From: Fertoeibacter niger
GTDB lineage: Bacteria; Pseudomonadota; Alphaproteobacteria; Rhodobacterales; Rhodobacteraceae
Direction of reading: 5' to 3'
DNA length: 64,000 nt
Assembly (NCBI RefSeq): GCF_009380135.2
Contig: NZ_WHUT02000002.1
Span: forward strand, 372,001 to 436,000
Shown: piece after piece, positions 45,713 through 55,017 of the stretch
Numbering within the stretch: the stretch's first letter is position 1
How the letters are laid out: the number at the start of each line of letters is the position of its first letter
The notes under the pieces: generated by a model
What the model saw: only the letters and a program-made list of their open reading frames with translations
What the model was told of the DNA's origin: nothing
The model's database searches: none
Made by a program: the position numbers and the translations under genes

Positions 45713-46807
45713 TCACGCCGCCATGTCGGCAAGTGTCGGATAGTCTGTGTAGCCCTGCCGGCCGCCGCCATAAAGCCCGTCGGTGGGCAGCGGGTTCAGC
45801 ACGGCATCTTCTGCCAGCCGTTCTGCCAGATCGGGGTTGGAGATGTAGAGCTTGCCGAAAGCCACCATGTCCACCTTGCCACCATTGACCGCCGCGATGG
45901 CCGTAGCGCGGTCATAACCGTTGTTGGCCATGTAGGTGCCGTTGAAACGGTCGCGCAGCGCCTCCAGCGCGCCTGCGGGCCAATCGCGCGGGCCGCCGGT
46001 CTGGCCCTCGACCATGTGCAGGAACGCCACGTCATGCCGGTTCATCACGTCGATGGCGGCCGCGAACACTTCGGCGGTATCGCTGGAAAGGCCCACGTTG
46101 TTGGCGTTGGAAAACGGGCTGATGCGCACACCCACCCGGCCCTTGCCCATGGCTTCGGTCACGGCGCCGATCACTTCATCCAGCAGGCGCACGCGGTTTT
46201 CGACAGACCCGCCATAAGCGTCGCTGCGGTGGTTCGACGTGTCGCGCAGGAACTGGTCGATCAGATAGCCATTGGCGGCGTGAATTTCCACCGCGTCAAA
46301 GCCGGCGGCCTTGGCGTTCCGCGCGGCCTTGCGGTAGTCGTCAACCACCCGGGCAATTTCGGCCAGCTCCAGCGCGCGTGGCACCGAGGTTTCCACAAAT
46401 TTCTCACCGTCAAAGGTTTTTGACGCCGCCCCGATGGCCGAAGGCGCAACGGGTGCCTTGCCGCCTTCCTGCAACGAAACGTGGCTGATCCGGCCCACAT
46501 GCCAGATCTGGATGGCGATATGCCCGCCTTTGGCATGCACGGCGTCGGTCACGGCCTTCCAGCCCTCGATCTGGGCGGGCGAATAGATGCCCGGCGTCCA
46601 GGCATAGCCCTTGCCCTCGGGCGAGATCTGCGAGCCTTCGGTGATGATCAGGCCCGCCCCGGCGCGCTGCGCGTAATATTCGGCGTGGATGGCATAGGGT
46701 GTGTCATCTTCGGGCCGCGCGCGGTTGCGGGTCAGCGGTGCCATGGCGATGCGGTTTTTCAGGGTCAGCGCCCCGACGGTGACGGGGGTGAAAAGGGTTT
46801 CGGTCAT
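45713..46807 (-). CDS. Old-yellow-enzyme-type alkene reductase
   Basis: 364 residues from ATG 46807 preceded by AAGGAACGCG; the open frame extends further but without similarity. FMN TIM-barrel enzyme of the NemA group that reduces activated C=C bonds with NADPH. Visible: LKNRIAMAPLTRNRA, ITEGSQISPEGKGY, GFDAVEIHAANGYLIDQFLR, DTSNHRSDAYGGSVENRVRL (substrate His-Asn region), MANNGYDRATAIAAV and DMVAFGKLYISNPDL for FMN phosphate. The native substrate is not identifiable. Confidence 0.9.
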   Translation of the reverse strand: MTETLFTPVTVGALTLKNRIAMAPLTRNRARPEDDTPYAIHAEYYAQRAGAGLIITEGSQISPEGKGYAWTPGIYSPAQIEGWKAVTDAVHAKGGHIAIQIWHVGRISHVSLQEGGKAPVAPSAIGAASKTFDGEKFVETSVPRALELAEIARVVDDYRKAARNAKAAGFDAVEIHAANGYLIDQFLRDTSNHRSDAYGGSVENRVRLLDEVIGAVTEAMGKGRVGVRISPFSNANNVGLSSDTAEVFAAAIDVMNRHDVAFLHMVEGQTGGPRDWPAGALEALRDRFNGTYMANNGYDRATAIAAVNGGKVDMVAFGKLYISNPDLAERLAEDAVLNPLPTDGLYGGGRQGYTDYPTLADMAA

Positions 46808-46933
46808 GTCGCGCGTTCCTTGAACTGATCGGTTTAGTTCCAGGAGATATGCCCAATGCTGCCGCGTGCAACCCTTGCGCGCCGGGAAGGCCGCAAAACA
46901 CAGCGACTGACAGCCATGCACTCAGCGCATGGC

Positions 46934-48067
46934 TCAGGCGATCGGTTCGATGTCGCCTTCGGCCCGCAGCGCGTGGAAATCGGCCACGAATTGCGCCAGC
47001 CGCCCGGCGGCGATGGCATCGCGCAGGCCCTGCATCAGCTCCTGATAATAGTGCAGGTTGTGCCAGGTCAGCAGCATGGATGCGATGATTTCCTGCGCGC
47101 GGTTCACATGGTGCAGATAGGCGCGCGAATAATTGGTGCAGGCCGGGCAGGTGCAGCTTTCATCCAGTGGGCGGGGGTCATCCTGATGCCGCGCGTTGCG
47201 GATGTTGATCTGGCCGCGCCGCGTCCAGGCCTGCCCGGTGCGCCCCGACCGTGACGGCAGCACGCAATCCATCATGTCGATGCCGCGTTCCACAGCACCC
47301 ACGATGTCATCGGGCTTGCCCACCCCCATCAGATAGCGCGGCTTTTCGTCGGGCAGCATGCCCGGCGCATAGTCAAGCACGCCGAACATCGCCTCTTGCC
47401 CCTCGCCCACGGCCAGACCGCCGACGGCGTAACCATCAAACCCGATGGCGCGCAAAGCCTCGGCGCTTTCCGCCCGCAGGTCGCGCGTGACACCGCCCTG
47501 CATGATGCCGAACAGCGCATGTCCCGGCCGGTCGCCAAAGGCGTCGCGCGACCGTTGCGCCCAGCGCATCGACAGCGCCATGGATTTCGCCACCTCGGCA
47601 TCCGTCGCAGGCAGCGCCGGGCATTCGTCGAAACACATGACGATGTCAGATCCCAGCAGGCGCTGGATCTCCATGCTGCGCTCGGGCGTCAACACATGCC
47701 GCGACCCGTCGATGTGCGATTTGAAGGTCACGCCTTCCTCGGTCAGCTTGCGCAACCCTGCGAGACTCATCACCTGAAACCCGCCGGAGTCTGTCAGGAT
47801 CGGGCGCTGCCAATCCATGAAAGTATGCAGGCCGCCGAGCCGGGCAATGCGTTCGGCGGTGGGTCGCAGCATCAGGTGATAGGTGTTGCCCAGCAGGATG
47901 TCGGCCCCGGTGGCCCGCACCGACCCCGGCAGCATCGCCTTGACCGTGGCCGCCGTGCCCACCGGCATGAAGGCCGGGGTGCGGATGTCGCCGCGCGGGG
48001 TGGAAATCACGCCCGTGCGCGCCCGCCCGTCGGTTGCCGCCACCTGAAACCCGAATGCCTGTGCCAT
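46934..48067 (-). CDS. tgt: tRNA-guanine transglycosylase
   Basis: 377 residues from ATG 48067 after GGCAAGGGCAGGGCG. Inserts preQ1 at position 34 of GUN-anticodon tRNAs (queuosine pathway). Catalytic Asp in [11 protein letters not shown], nucleophile region [20 protein letters not shown], zinc site [17 protein letters not shown]. Length and motifs are canonical. The open frame to 48262 is a non-coding extension. Confidence 0.96.
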   Translation of the reverse strand: MAQAFGFQVAATDGRARTGVISTPRGDIRTPAFMPVGTAATVKAMLPGSVRATGADILLGNTYHLMLRPTAERIARLGGLHTFMDWQRPILTDSGGFQVMSLAGLRKLTEEGVTFKSHIDGSRHVLTPERSMEIQRLLGSDIVMCFDECPALPATDAEVAKSMALSMRWAQRSRDAFGDRPGHALFGIMQGGVTRDLRAESAEALRAIGFDGYAVGGLAVGEGQEAMFGVLDYAPGMLPDEKPRYLMGVGKPDDIVGAVERGIDMMDCVLPSRSGRTGQAWTRRGQINIRNARHQDDPRPLDESCTCPACTNYSRAYLHHVNRAQEIIASMLLTWHNLHYYQELMQGLRDAIAAGRLAQFVADFHALRAEGDIEPIA

Positions 48068-48260
48068 CGCCCTGCCCTTGCCAGATCGTCCCGCCCTTGC
48101 GAGCCAGCGGCCCTTCTGCGGCTTTTCGGCCCGAAAGCCAAGTCCCGCGCCACTTTGGCCGCAGTTGGTCAGTTTTCGCGTTTGCCGGAGTGTTTGTCGG
48201 CCCCTGCCCCTTGCAATTCCGCCATCGTGCGCAAAGTGGAGGGCACACCCGGAACGGAGC

Positions 48261-49184
48261 ATGCCTTTGACCTATATCCTGTTTACCATCGGCCTGATCG
48301 GCCTGTTTTTTGGCGGAGAGTTTCTGGTGCGCGGTGCCAGCAACATCGCGCGCGCCTACCGCATCAGCCCCATGGTGATCGGGCTCACCATCGTGGGTTT
48401 CGGCACATCCACACCCGAACTACTGGTGTCGCTGAACGCGGCGCTGGACGGCGCGCCCGCCATTGCCATCGGCAACGTGCTGGGCTCCAACATTGCCAAT
48501 ATCCTGCTGATCCTGGGCCTTTCTGCGCTGATCACCCCGATCATTGCGCCATTGTCGCGCCTTTGGCGTGATCTCGCTGTCATGATGGGGGCCTCGGCGC
48601 TGATCTGGTTGATGCTGCTGGACGGTGCCGTATCGCGGCTGGATGGCGCGGTGCTGTTCGCGGGCCTGATTGGGTTTCTGGTCATGTCTTTCATGACGGT
48701 CCGGGTTGATCCCCCGCAGGACGCGCCATCGCCCCCGCCGATGTGGCAATCGCTGCTGTTCACCATCGGCGGTCTGGTGATCCTGATGGTGGGCGCGCGG
48801 CTGCTGGTGGACAGCGCGACCGAGATCGCCCGCACCTTCGGCATATCCGAGGCGGTGATCGGCCTGACCATCGTGGCGGTGGGCACGTCGTTGCCCGAAC
48901 TGGCCACCTCGCTGATCGCGGCTTGGAGGAAGCAGATGGATATTGCGGTGGGCAATATCATCGGCTCCAACATCTTCAACATCCTGGGCATTCTGGGGCT
49001 GACCACGCTGATCGCGCCGATCACCACCGTCGATCCGCGCTTTGCCGGGGTGGATATGCTGTGGGTCGCCGGGTCCGCGGCAGCGGTGGTCGTCTTTGTG
49101 GTGCTGGCGGGCCGCATTCCGCGGCTGGGCGGGGCGGCCTTGCTGGCGGCTTATGCGGGCTATGTGGCCCTGATGAACGTCTGA
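48261..49184 (+). CDS. Ca2+/Na+ exchanger, CaCA family (YrbG-like)
   Basis: 307 residues, ten hydrophobic helices in two repeats. The alpha repeats are [17 protein letters not shown]...[16 protein letters not shown] and [17 protein letters not shown]...[19 protein letters not shown] 48261 follows CGGAGC. Exchange of Ca2+ (or K+) for Na+ across the inner membrane is the family role. A GC-rich terminator separates it from the convergent GST gene. Confidence 0.92.
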   Translation: MPLTYILFTIGLIGLFFGGEFLVRGASNIARAYRISPMVIGLTIVGFGTSTPELLVSLNAALDGAPAIAIGNVLGSNIANILLILGLSALITPIIAPLSRLWRDLAVMMGASALIWLMLLDGAVSRLDGAVLFAGLIGFLVMSFMTVRVDPPQDAPSPPPMWQSLLFTIGGLVILMVGARLLVDSATEIARTFGISEAVIGLTIVAVGTSLPELATSLIAAWRKQMDIAVGNIIGSNIFNILGILGLTTLIAPITTVDPRFAGVDMLWVAGSAAAVVVFVVLAGRIPRLGGAALLAAYAGYVALMNV

Positions 49185-49189
49185 CGGAT

Positions 49190-49212
49190 GGGGCGGGCCT
49201 TGCGCCCGCCCC
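49190..49212. terminator. Hairpin between convergent exchanger and GST genes
   Basis: Arms GGGGCGGGC (49190-49198) and GCCCGCCCC (49204-49212), loop CTTGC, followed by CACCCTTT. Confidence 0.7.
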
Positions 49213-49218
49213 CACCCT

Positions 49219-49827
49219 TTACCCCAGCAGACCTTCGGCCTGCATGGCCTGCTGCACCGCAGGGCGGCCAGCCACACGTCCGGTCATCGCCTGCAACCGG
49301 GGATAGGCCGCCAGATCCACCCCCAGCCTGCCCGACCAGCCCGTCACCACAAAGGCATAGGCATCGGGCAGCGTGAAATCGGCACCGGTCAGATAGTCGC
49401 GGCCATCGGCCAGCGTCGCCTCCAGTATGCCCAGTTTGCGGTGCAGGTTGGCCATGGCGGCGCTGCGGCCCTCTTCTGTGATCGCGGGGTTGAACAGCGG
49501 CGAATAGCCTTTGTGCACCTCGGCGGATACGAAATTCAGCGCCTCCTGCACCCGGGCGCGGGCCATCGTGCCGGGGGCCGGGGCCAGCGTGGTGGCGCCG
49601 TGGCTGTCGGCCAGATACTGCATGATCGCCACACCTTCGGTCAGCACGCCATCGCCCGTATCCAGCGCAGGCACCGCACCCTTGGGGTTGATCGCCCAGT
49701 AATCGGCCCCGGTTTCCGTGACCTTGGCGCGTATATCGACCTTTTCGATGCTGAAATCGGCCCCGACCTCATGCAGCACGATATGCGAGGCCAGCGAGCA
49801 GGCACCGGGGGAGTAGTAAAGTTTCAT
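49219..49827 (-). CDS. gstA: Glutathione S-transferase
   Basis: 202 residues from ATG 49827 after AGGAGAGACC. N-terminal thioredoxin-like domain MKLYYSPGACSLASHIVLHE with the beta-class Cys (GACS), cis-Pro in NPKGAVPALDTGDGVLTEGV, C-terminal helical domain with DYLTGADFTLPDAYAFV. Matches the bacterial GstA type. Detoxification or glutathione storage role by family. Confidence 0.9.
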   Translation of the reverse strand: MKLYYSPGACSLASHIVLHEVGADFSIEKVDIRAKVTETGADYWAINPKGAVPALDTGDGVLTEGVAIMQYLADSHGATTLAPAPGTMARARVQEALNFVSAEVHKGYSPLFNPAITEEGRSAAMANLHRKLGILEATLADGRDYLTGADFTLPDAYAFVVTGWSGRLGVDLAAYPRLQAMTGRVAGRPAVQQAMQAEGLLG

Positions 49828-50044
49828 GGTCTCTCCTGTAGCTGTGACCCGGCGCAATCGAAGCCGGGCTTGCCCGCTGCTTTTAGCCGAAGTCAGCCGC
49901 CGGTCCAGCGCCGAACGTGGATCCCTGCGATTCGGGCGCGCACAGCCCCTGTTCGATTTTCGGTAAGTTGCGAAAGCAGCGCAGCAAGCGAAAGAAATGT
50001 TCCGAAAACCTGCCTCAAGCGACATTTTCAAAACGCTTTTGCCA

Positions 50045-50071
50045 TTGACGGGCTGCAAGTGCGGTCATAAT
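50045..50071 (+). promoter_or_regulatory. Candidate promoter of the ilvB leader
   Basis: TTGACG (50045-50050) and CATAAT (50066-50071), 15 bases apart, placing the start near 50078, about 24 bases before the leader ATG. The spacing is short, so the call is tentative. Confidence 0.4.
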
Positions 50072-50101
50072 GTCCCCGGCAATCGCAGCAAGGGGCCAGC
50101 C

Positions 50102-50149
50102 ATGACGGGGCTTGTAGGCATTGTAGGGAAAACGCGCTTGGGCCGGTAA
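50102..50149 (+). CDS. Leader peptide of the ilvBN operon
   Basis: Fifteen codons reading MTGLVGIVGKTRLGR and a TAA stop. Five of 15 residues are Leu, Val or Ile (two Leu, two Val, one Ile), the end products of the pathway. AAGGGGCC lies 6-8 bases before the ATG. A GC-rich hairpin with TTTTT follows 25 bases after the stop and acetolactate synthase starts 95 bases after it. This is the layout of a transcription attenuator in which ribosome stalling at Leu/Val/Ile codons prevents the terminator. I infer the role from layout and composition; no homolog search was done. Confidence 0.65.
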   Translation: MTGLVGIVGKTRLGR

Positions 50150-50174
50150 CGGTTGACCATCACGGTTCCCATGC

Positions 50175-50201
50175 GCCCCCGCCGAAAACCGGGGGCTTTT
50201 T
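50175..50201 (+). terminator. Attenuator terminator upstream of ilvB
   Basis: GCCCCCG (50175-50181) pairs with CGGGGGC (50190-50196), followed by TTTTT (50197-50201): a textbook intrinsic terminator located between a leader peptide and the structural gene. The GCCGGT at 50142-50147, inside the leader, can pair with ACCGG at 50188-50192 and would break the terminator, a possible antiterminator. Confidence 0.75.
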
Positions 50202-50244
50202 GTTGCGCTAAAGGCCGCGAAGGCGGCAACCGATGGAGACGACG

Positions 50245-51999
50245 ATGACCAATGTGATGAGCGGCGCGCGGATGGTGGTGCAGGCCCTGAAGGATCAGGG
50301 TGTGGAGGTGGTCTTCGGCTATCCCGGCGGCGCGGTGCTGCCGATCTATGACGAGATTTTCCAGCAGAACGACATCCGCCACATCCTCGTGCGCCACGAA
50401 CAGGGCGCGGTGCATGCCGCCGAGGGCTATGCCCGGTCCACCGGCAAGCCGGGCGTTGTGCTGGTGACCTCCGGCCCCGGGGCCACGAATGCGGTGACGG
50501 GTCTGGTCGATGCGCTGATGGACAGCATTCCTCTGGTCGTGCTGACCGGCCAGGTGCCGACCTTCATGATCGGCACCGACGGGTTTCAAGAGGCTGACAC
50601 AGTGGGCATCACCCGCCCCTGCACCAAGCACAACTGGCTGGTGAAGGATACGGCCAAGCTCAGCGAAACCATCCATCAGGCGTTCCACGTCGCCACCCAT
50701 GGCCGCCCCGGCCCGGTGCTGATCGACATTCCGAAAGATGTGCAATTCGCCACGGCGGAATACACACCGATGCAGAAGGCGAAAGTCTCGCATTACCAGC
50801 CGAAGGTGAAAGGCGATATCGAGGCCATCACCCGTATGGTCGAGCTGATGGAAACGGCCGAACGCCCGATCTTCTACACCGGCGGCGGCGTCATCAACTC
50901 TGGCCCTGCCGCAAGCCAGTTGCTGCGCGAATTCGTGGCGGCCACCGATTTCCCCATCACCTCGACGCTGATGGGTCTGGGGGCCTATCCGGCCTCGGGC
51001 AAGAACTGGCTGGGCATGCTGGGCATGCATGGGCTTTACGAGGCCAATCTGGCGATGCATGGCTGCGACCTGATGATCAACATCGGCGCGCGGTTCGATG
51101 ACCGCATCACCGGGCGGATCAAGGATTTCAGCCCGGGCTCGCGCAAGGTGCATGTCGACATCGACGCGTCATCCCTGAACAAGGTGATCCGCGTGGATGT
51201 GCCGATCCTTGGTGATGTGGGGCATGTGCTGGAAGATGCGCTGCGCCTGTGGAAGGCGCGGGGCCGCAAGGTCAACAAGGCCGGGCTGGCGAAATGGTGG
51301 AAACAGATCGAGGAATGGCGCGCCGTGCGCTGCCTGACCTTCACCAACTCGTCGAAAGTCATCAAGCCGCAGCACGCCCTGCAACGGCTGGAGGCGCTGA
51401 CCAAGGGGATGGACCGCTACATCACCACCGAAGTGGGCCAGCACCAGATGTGGGCGGCGCAATTCCTTGGCTTTGAAGACCCGAACCGCTGGATGACGAG
51501 CGGAGGCCTGGGCACCATGGGCTATGGCCTGCCCGCATCGGTGGGTGTGCAGGTGGCCCATCCCGACGCGCTGGTGATCAACGTGGCGGGTGAGGCATCC
51601 TGGCTGATGAACATGCAGGAAATGGGCACCGCGATGCAGTTCCGCCTGCCGGTCAAGCAGTTCATTCTGAACAATGAACGGCTGGGCATGGTGCGCCAGT
51701 GGCAGGAGCTGCTGCATGGCGAGCGCTATTCGCAAAGCTGGTCGGAGGCCCTGCCCGATTTCGTGAAACTGGCCGAGGCCTTTGGCTGCAAGGGCCTGAA
51801 AGTCTCGGACCCCGCCGATCTGGATGACGCGATCATGGAGATGATCCGCTATGACGGGCCGGTGATCTTCGATTGCCTTGTCGAGAAGCACGAGAACTGC
51901 TTCCCCATGATCCCGTCCGGCAAGCCGCATAACGAGATGCTGTTGGGCGATGCGGATACGCAGGGCGTGATCGGGGCGAAGGGGGCGGTGTTGGTCTGA
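50245..51999 (+). CDS. ilvB: Acetolactate synthase large subunit
   Basis: 584 residues from ATG 50245 (GGAG 6 bases upstream); ATG 50233 adds four residues. ThDP/FAD enzyme that starts branched-chain amino-acid synthesis, condensing pyruvate with pyruvate or 2-ketobutyrate. Catalytic Glu in VRHEQGAVHAAEGYA, GPGATNAVTGLVDA, FDDRITGRI, and the C-terminal ThDP region VINVAGEASWLMNMQEMGTA, where the usual GDG is GEA. Followed by ilvN. Confidence 0.95.
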   Translation: MTNVMSGARMVVQALKDQGVEVVFGYPGGAVLPIYDEIFQQNDIRHILVRHEQGAVHAAEGYARSTGKPGVVLVTSGPGATNAVTGLVDALMDSIPLVVLTGQVPTFMIGTDGFQEADTVGITRPCTKHNWLVKDTAKLSETIHQAFHVATHGRPGPVLIDIPKDVQFATAEYTPMQKAKVSHYQPKVKGDIEAITRMVELMETAERPIFYTGGGVINSGPAASQLLREFVAATDFPITSTLMGLGAYPASGKNWLGMLGMHGLYEANLAMHGCDLMINIGARFDDRITGRIKDFSPGSRKVHVDIDASSLNKVIRVDVPILGDVGHVLEDALRLWKARGRKVNKAGLAKWWKQIEEWRAVRCLTFTNSSKVIKPQHALQRLEALTKGMDRYITTEVGQHQMWAAQFLGFEDPNRWMTSGGLGTMGYGLPASVGVQVAHPDALVINVAGEASWLMNMQEMGTAMQFRLPVKQFILNNERLGMVRQWQELLHGERYSQSWSEALPDFVKLAEAFGCKGLKVSDPADLDDAIMEMIRYDGPVIFDCLVEKHENCFPMIPSGKPHNEMLLGDADTQGVIGAKGAVLV

Positions 52000-52019
52000 G
52001 CGATCATGTGTTGCCAGCG

Positions 52020-52072
52020 CCGGGGGTTTCACACCCCCGGACCCCCGTGGGATATTTAGAGACAGAAAATGA
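52020..52072 (+). repeat. Composite intergenic repeat, copy 2
   Basis: Hairpin CCGGGGGT-ttcac-ACCCCCGG (52020-52040), then GGACCCCCGTGGGATATTT and AGACAGAAAATGA (to 52072). The same order as the copy between iscR and the desulfurase gene (37693-37622). The loop TTCAC is identical in both. Confidence 0.75.
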
Positions 52073-52086
52073 AGGGAGCCGGTCGC

Positions 52087-52647
52087 ATGTCACCGCTCAA
52101 TATCACCAAAGGCTCCACCAGCCATTCCGCCTATGACCTGCGCGACCCCAATGCCGAGGTGATCGAGACGCATACCCTTGCGGTGCTGGTCGACAACGAG
52201 GCGGGTGTGCTGGCCCGCGTGATCGGGCTGTTTTCCGGCCGGGGCTACAACATCGACAGCCTGACCGTGGCCGAGGTGGATCACACCGGCCACCGCAGCC
52301 GCATCACGGTCGTGACCACCGGCACGCCGCAGGTGATCGACCAGATCAAGGCGCAGCTGGGCCGCATGGTGCCGGTGCATGAGGTGCATGACCTGACGGT
52401 CGATGGCCCCGCAGTGCAGCGCGAACTGGCGCTGTTCAAGGTAGCGGGCAAGGGCGATGCGCGGATCGAAGCCTTGCGGCTGGCCGAGATTTTCCGCGCC
52501 AATGTGGTGGATTCGACGCTGGAGAGTTTCGTGTTCGAGATCACCGGCACGCCGGAAAAGATCGACGCCTTTGCCGAGCTGATGCGCCCGCTGGGCCTGC
52601 GCGAAATGGCGCGGACCGGGGTGGCGGCCCTGGCGCGCGGGGCCTGA
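52087..52647 (+). CDS. ilvN: Acetolactate synthase small (regulatory) subunit
   Basis: 186 residues from ATG 52087; an in-frame ATG at 52069 belongs to the intergenic repeat. N-terminal ACT domain (HTLAVLVDNEAGVLARVIGLFSGRGYNIDSL), C-terminal domain ending LREMARTGVAALARGA. Stimulates IlvB and confers valine feedback inhibition. Co-transcribed with ilvB under the leader attenuator. Confidence 0.95.
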   Translation: MSPLNITKGSTSHSAYDLRDPNAEVIETHTLAVLVDNEAGVLARVIGLFSGRGYNIDSLTVAEVDHTGHRSRITVVTTGTPQVIDQIKAQLGRMVPVHEVHDLTVDGPAVQRELALFKVAGKGDARIEALRLAEIFRANVVDSTLESFVFEITGTPEKIDAFAELMRPLGLREMARTGVAALARGA

Positions 52648-52716
52648 GCGCGCCCCGGGCGGCCACGTTCTGCCCAGCGCGGGTGATGGGTGTGACGTGG
52701 CCCCGGATGCTGATTT

Positions 52717-52743
52717 TGAACCGTGCCGGGTTTGCCCGGGGCT
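52717..52743. repeat. IS3-family-like terminal sequence, relic
   Basis: TGAACCGTGCCGGGTTTGCC and the next seven bases match the IS3-type end at 15077 at about 22 of 27 positions. No IS3 transposase follows; it is probably a leftover at the border of the accessory region. Confidence 0.4.
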
Positions 52744-52789
52744 GATTTCGGTTGGTTGCGCCGCCATGGGTTCGGTTTCCAGCGCTGCG

Positions 52790-53785
52790 TGGCGTAGTTA
52801 CAAAACTCTGTCTACCAAGGATTCACATCGCGAATCCATGCGGTTAGACGGGGCGCATGAGCAAGCCAACACCCGCCCGTTACCGCACGACGAACTGGTC
52901 CAGTTCCACGGCGTCTCTGCACAGGCGCGAATCCCTGCTGATCTGGCAGGACAAGGACATGTCCTGGCTTGCGCCGCATGACGGCAGCCCCGGTCGGCCG
53001 GCGGTGTTTGCGGAATGAGGAGGATCAGAAATCAGTCCGGGGGACGGTTTTCCCGACGAATGCGATCCAGTTCTGCCTGACGATAAAGGTCTTGTTCAAG
53101 CTGCCGCTCAGGCAGATCGAGCCATGGGAACGCCACTGGTCCGAGCGACCATGGCGAGGGGCATCAGGTTCCTCGGTGATGACAAGAGGCAGGCCCGAAA
53201 GCATGGTGTTCAGGGCCGACGCCAGTGGCGCAAGGTGCATCTGGCTGTGGACATCGCCACCTCGGACATCCGCGCGGTAGAGTTCACCTCCAGTAGCGAT
53301 GGCGACAGTCCGGCCCTGCCGGAACCGCTCAACCAGATTCCCAAGGGCGAAGACATCGGCACCGTGACCGCCGATGGTGCCCATGACACCCGTCGCTGTC
53401 ACACCGCCATCATCGACCGCCAGGCCACCGCGATCATTCCGATCCGCAAGAACGGTCGACCCTGGAAAGCGAACTGCCCGGCCGCAATCGCCAGAAATGA
53501 AACCCTGCGTGCCACCCGGCACTATGGCCGGGCATTCTGGAGGCGCTGGACGGGATACCATGTCCGTAGCCGCATCGAGGCGAAGATGCGGCGCCTGAAG
53601 GCCTTCGGTGAACGCATCGCAGCAAGAGGCTCTGACCGCCAGACCGCTGAAATCCAGATCCGCGTCGCACTGATGAACCGCTTCTCCGGCCCTCGGAACG
53701 GCCGAGATCGTTCGCGTGGCCTGATGCTGACGAGGAAAGGGGCCTTAATGCCTCAGGCATGAGTTACGCAACAGTGCCTCTGTCG
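52790..53785 (+). mobile_element. Decayed IS5-family insertion sequence
   Basis: The right end contains GAGTTACGCAACAGTGCCTC; the left end before ATG 52857 is poorly matched. The interior is the broken transposase described separately. It marks the left border of the second accessory region, 140 bases after ilvN. Confidence 0.7.
52857..53760 (+). pseudogene. IS5-family transposase, broken
   Basis: Starts MSKPTPARYRTTNWSSSTAS and LLIWQDKDMSWLAPHDGSPG, then hits TGA near 53018. The middle resumes in another frame with AIQFCLTIKVLFKLPLRQ, lacks about 60 residues expected before FLGDDKRQARKHGVQGRRQW, then is open through VTADGAHDTRRCHTAIIDRQ and RSRIEAKMRRLKAFGERIAA, and shifts frame before the natural end (LGTAEIVRVA is in a different frame). 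Not active. Confidence 0.85.
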
Positions 53786-54081
53786 CCGACAGAAGGGGGC
53801 GTACCGAACATCGGCGATAACCCCTGCGGGCGCGCTATCCCTCGACAGGCAATCAGCCCGAAGAATAGCGCGCCCATCTGGCATCGCAGGCATCCAGCCA
53901 CCTGAACAACCGCGTAGTCGGCCACATGTCGGCCGACCGTGGTGGGCCTCTAACGGGTTCGCCGCCATCCCCACCCCGCGCTTGATCCGACCCCCATTTT
54001 TCGCGCTCGGGCCGGCGTCTCCCGCGGTCGCCGCGCTTTCGGATCCGGGCCCCCTTCGTCACTTGCAAGGCATTGGGCGAG
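53763..54081. other. Intergenic region with two long inverted repeats
   Basis: No gene. GGGCGCGCTAT (53828-53838) and ATAGCGCGCCC (53865-53875) are perfect arms with a 26-base loop. GTCGGCC-acatgtc-GGCCGAC (53917-53937) lies 145 bases from the stop of the RepB/ParB-like gene and could be its parS-type site. Both roles are guesses. Confidence 0.4.
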
Positions 54082-55017
54082 CTATGCGCTCTCGCCGTTT
54101 TGTGCCTCCGCTGTGGGCACATGCTGTGACAGCTGGGCCACGATCTGCCGAAACTCACTCAGGATTTCGCCATGACTCCTGTCGAGGTAACGTGCGAGGC
54201 GATCATTCTGAAGAAGCCGCTCGACAAACCGGCCTGCCACAACGAGGCGGAGGTGATCCGGTCCAAGCGCGCCCTCGATCAGCTTGATATTCTTCTGGAG
54301 ATTGGCCATCTCCGAGCGCATCAGTTCAGCCTGTTCGCGTGACACACCCGCCGGTGCCTTCTTTGCTGTCGGGTCAACCAGGTCAGCGGAGTCGGTCGCC
54401 GCCAGAATGGCCTCTACATAGGGCACCGTGTAATTGTTTGCGGCGATCATCAGTTCTGCTGCCTGAATCTGCCGCAAGGGCTTCATCTTGCGCAGGGATC
54501 GGAAACTGTTGATTGGACAATGCCGGGCTTTCAGCAGTTCGGCCGCCTCCGGACAAATGCCGTTCAGCAAGGTGCGCTTTTGCCGGATCAGCGCGATGTT
54601 CACATTCAACGCGGCAGCAATGCGGGCTTCCGACACGCCGCGTTCGACGGCACGCAGGATCATCTTGTGCTCCTGGATGGTGGCGAGGCGGCTGATGCGC
54701 TTGTTATAGGTGAAGGACTCGTCATCGGTGGCCACCAGGCAGATGACAGACGTCTCGCCCATTTCCTTCAACACATGCAGGCGAACATGGCCGTCGAGAA
54801 GGATGAAGGATCCGTCCTGCCCCGCGGTGTGGGCGACCACCGGCGGTTCGATCAGGCCGACCTCGCGGATCGACGCGGCGATTTGCCCATACTTCTGACT
54901 TTTGGGCACGGTGGTTGACAGCTGCTTCACCGGCAGGATTGCGGCAATCGGGATCAGTCGCAGGCTTGCCTCGAACCCGGGACTCTTTGGGATCGGCATT
55001 TTCCCCATGAGTGTCAT
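54082..55017 (-). CDS. RepB/ParB-like partition-family protein
   Basis: 311 residues. N-terminal ParB domain (LIPIAAILPVKQLSTTVPKS, SIREVGLIEPPVV, FILLDGHVRLHVLKEMGETS), central helix-turn-helix (SEARIAAALNVNIALIRQKR), and the RepB C-terminal domain (PINSFRSLRKMKPLRQIQAA, MRSEMANLQKNIKLIEGALG). It overlaps the recombinase stop (ATGA), so they are co-translated. No repA, repC or ParA is nearby. Such genes travel with serine-recombinase elements in alphaproteobacteria; whether they partition or regulate is unknown. Confidence 0.82.
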   Translation of the reverse strand: MTLMGKMPIPKSPGFEASLRLIPIAAILPVKQLSTTVPKSQKYGQIAASIREVGLIEPPVVAHTAGQDGSFILLDGHVRLHVLKEMGETSVICLVATDDESFTYNKRISRLATIQEHKMILRAVERGVSEARIAAALNVNIALIRQKRTLLNGICPEAAELLKARHCPINSFRSLRKMKPLRQIQAAELMIAANNYTVPYVEAILAATDSADLVDPTAKKAPAGVSREQAELMRSEMANLQKNIKLIEGALGPDHLRLVVAGRFVERLLQNDRLARYLDRSHGEILSEFRQIVAQLSQHVPTAEAQNGESA

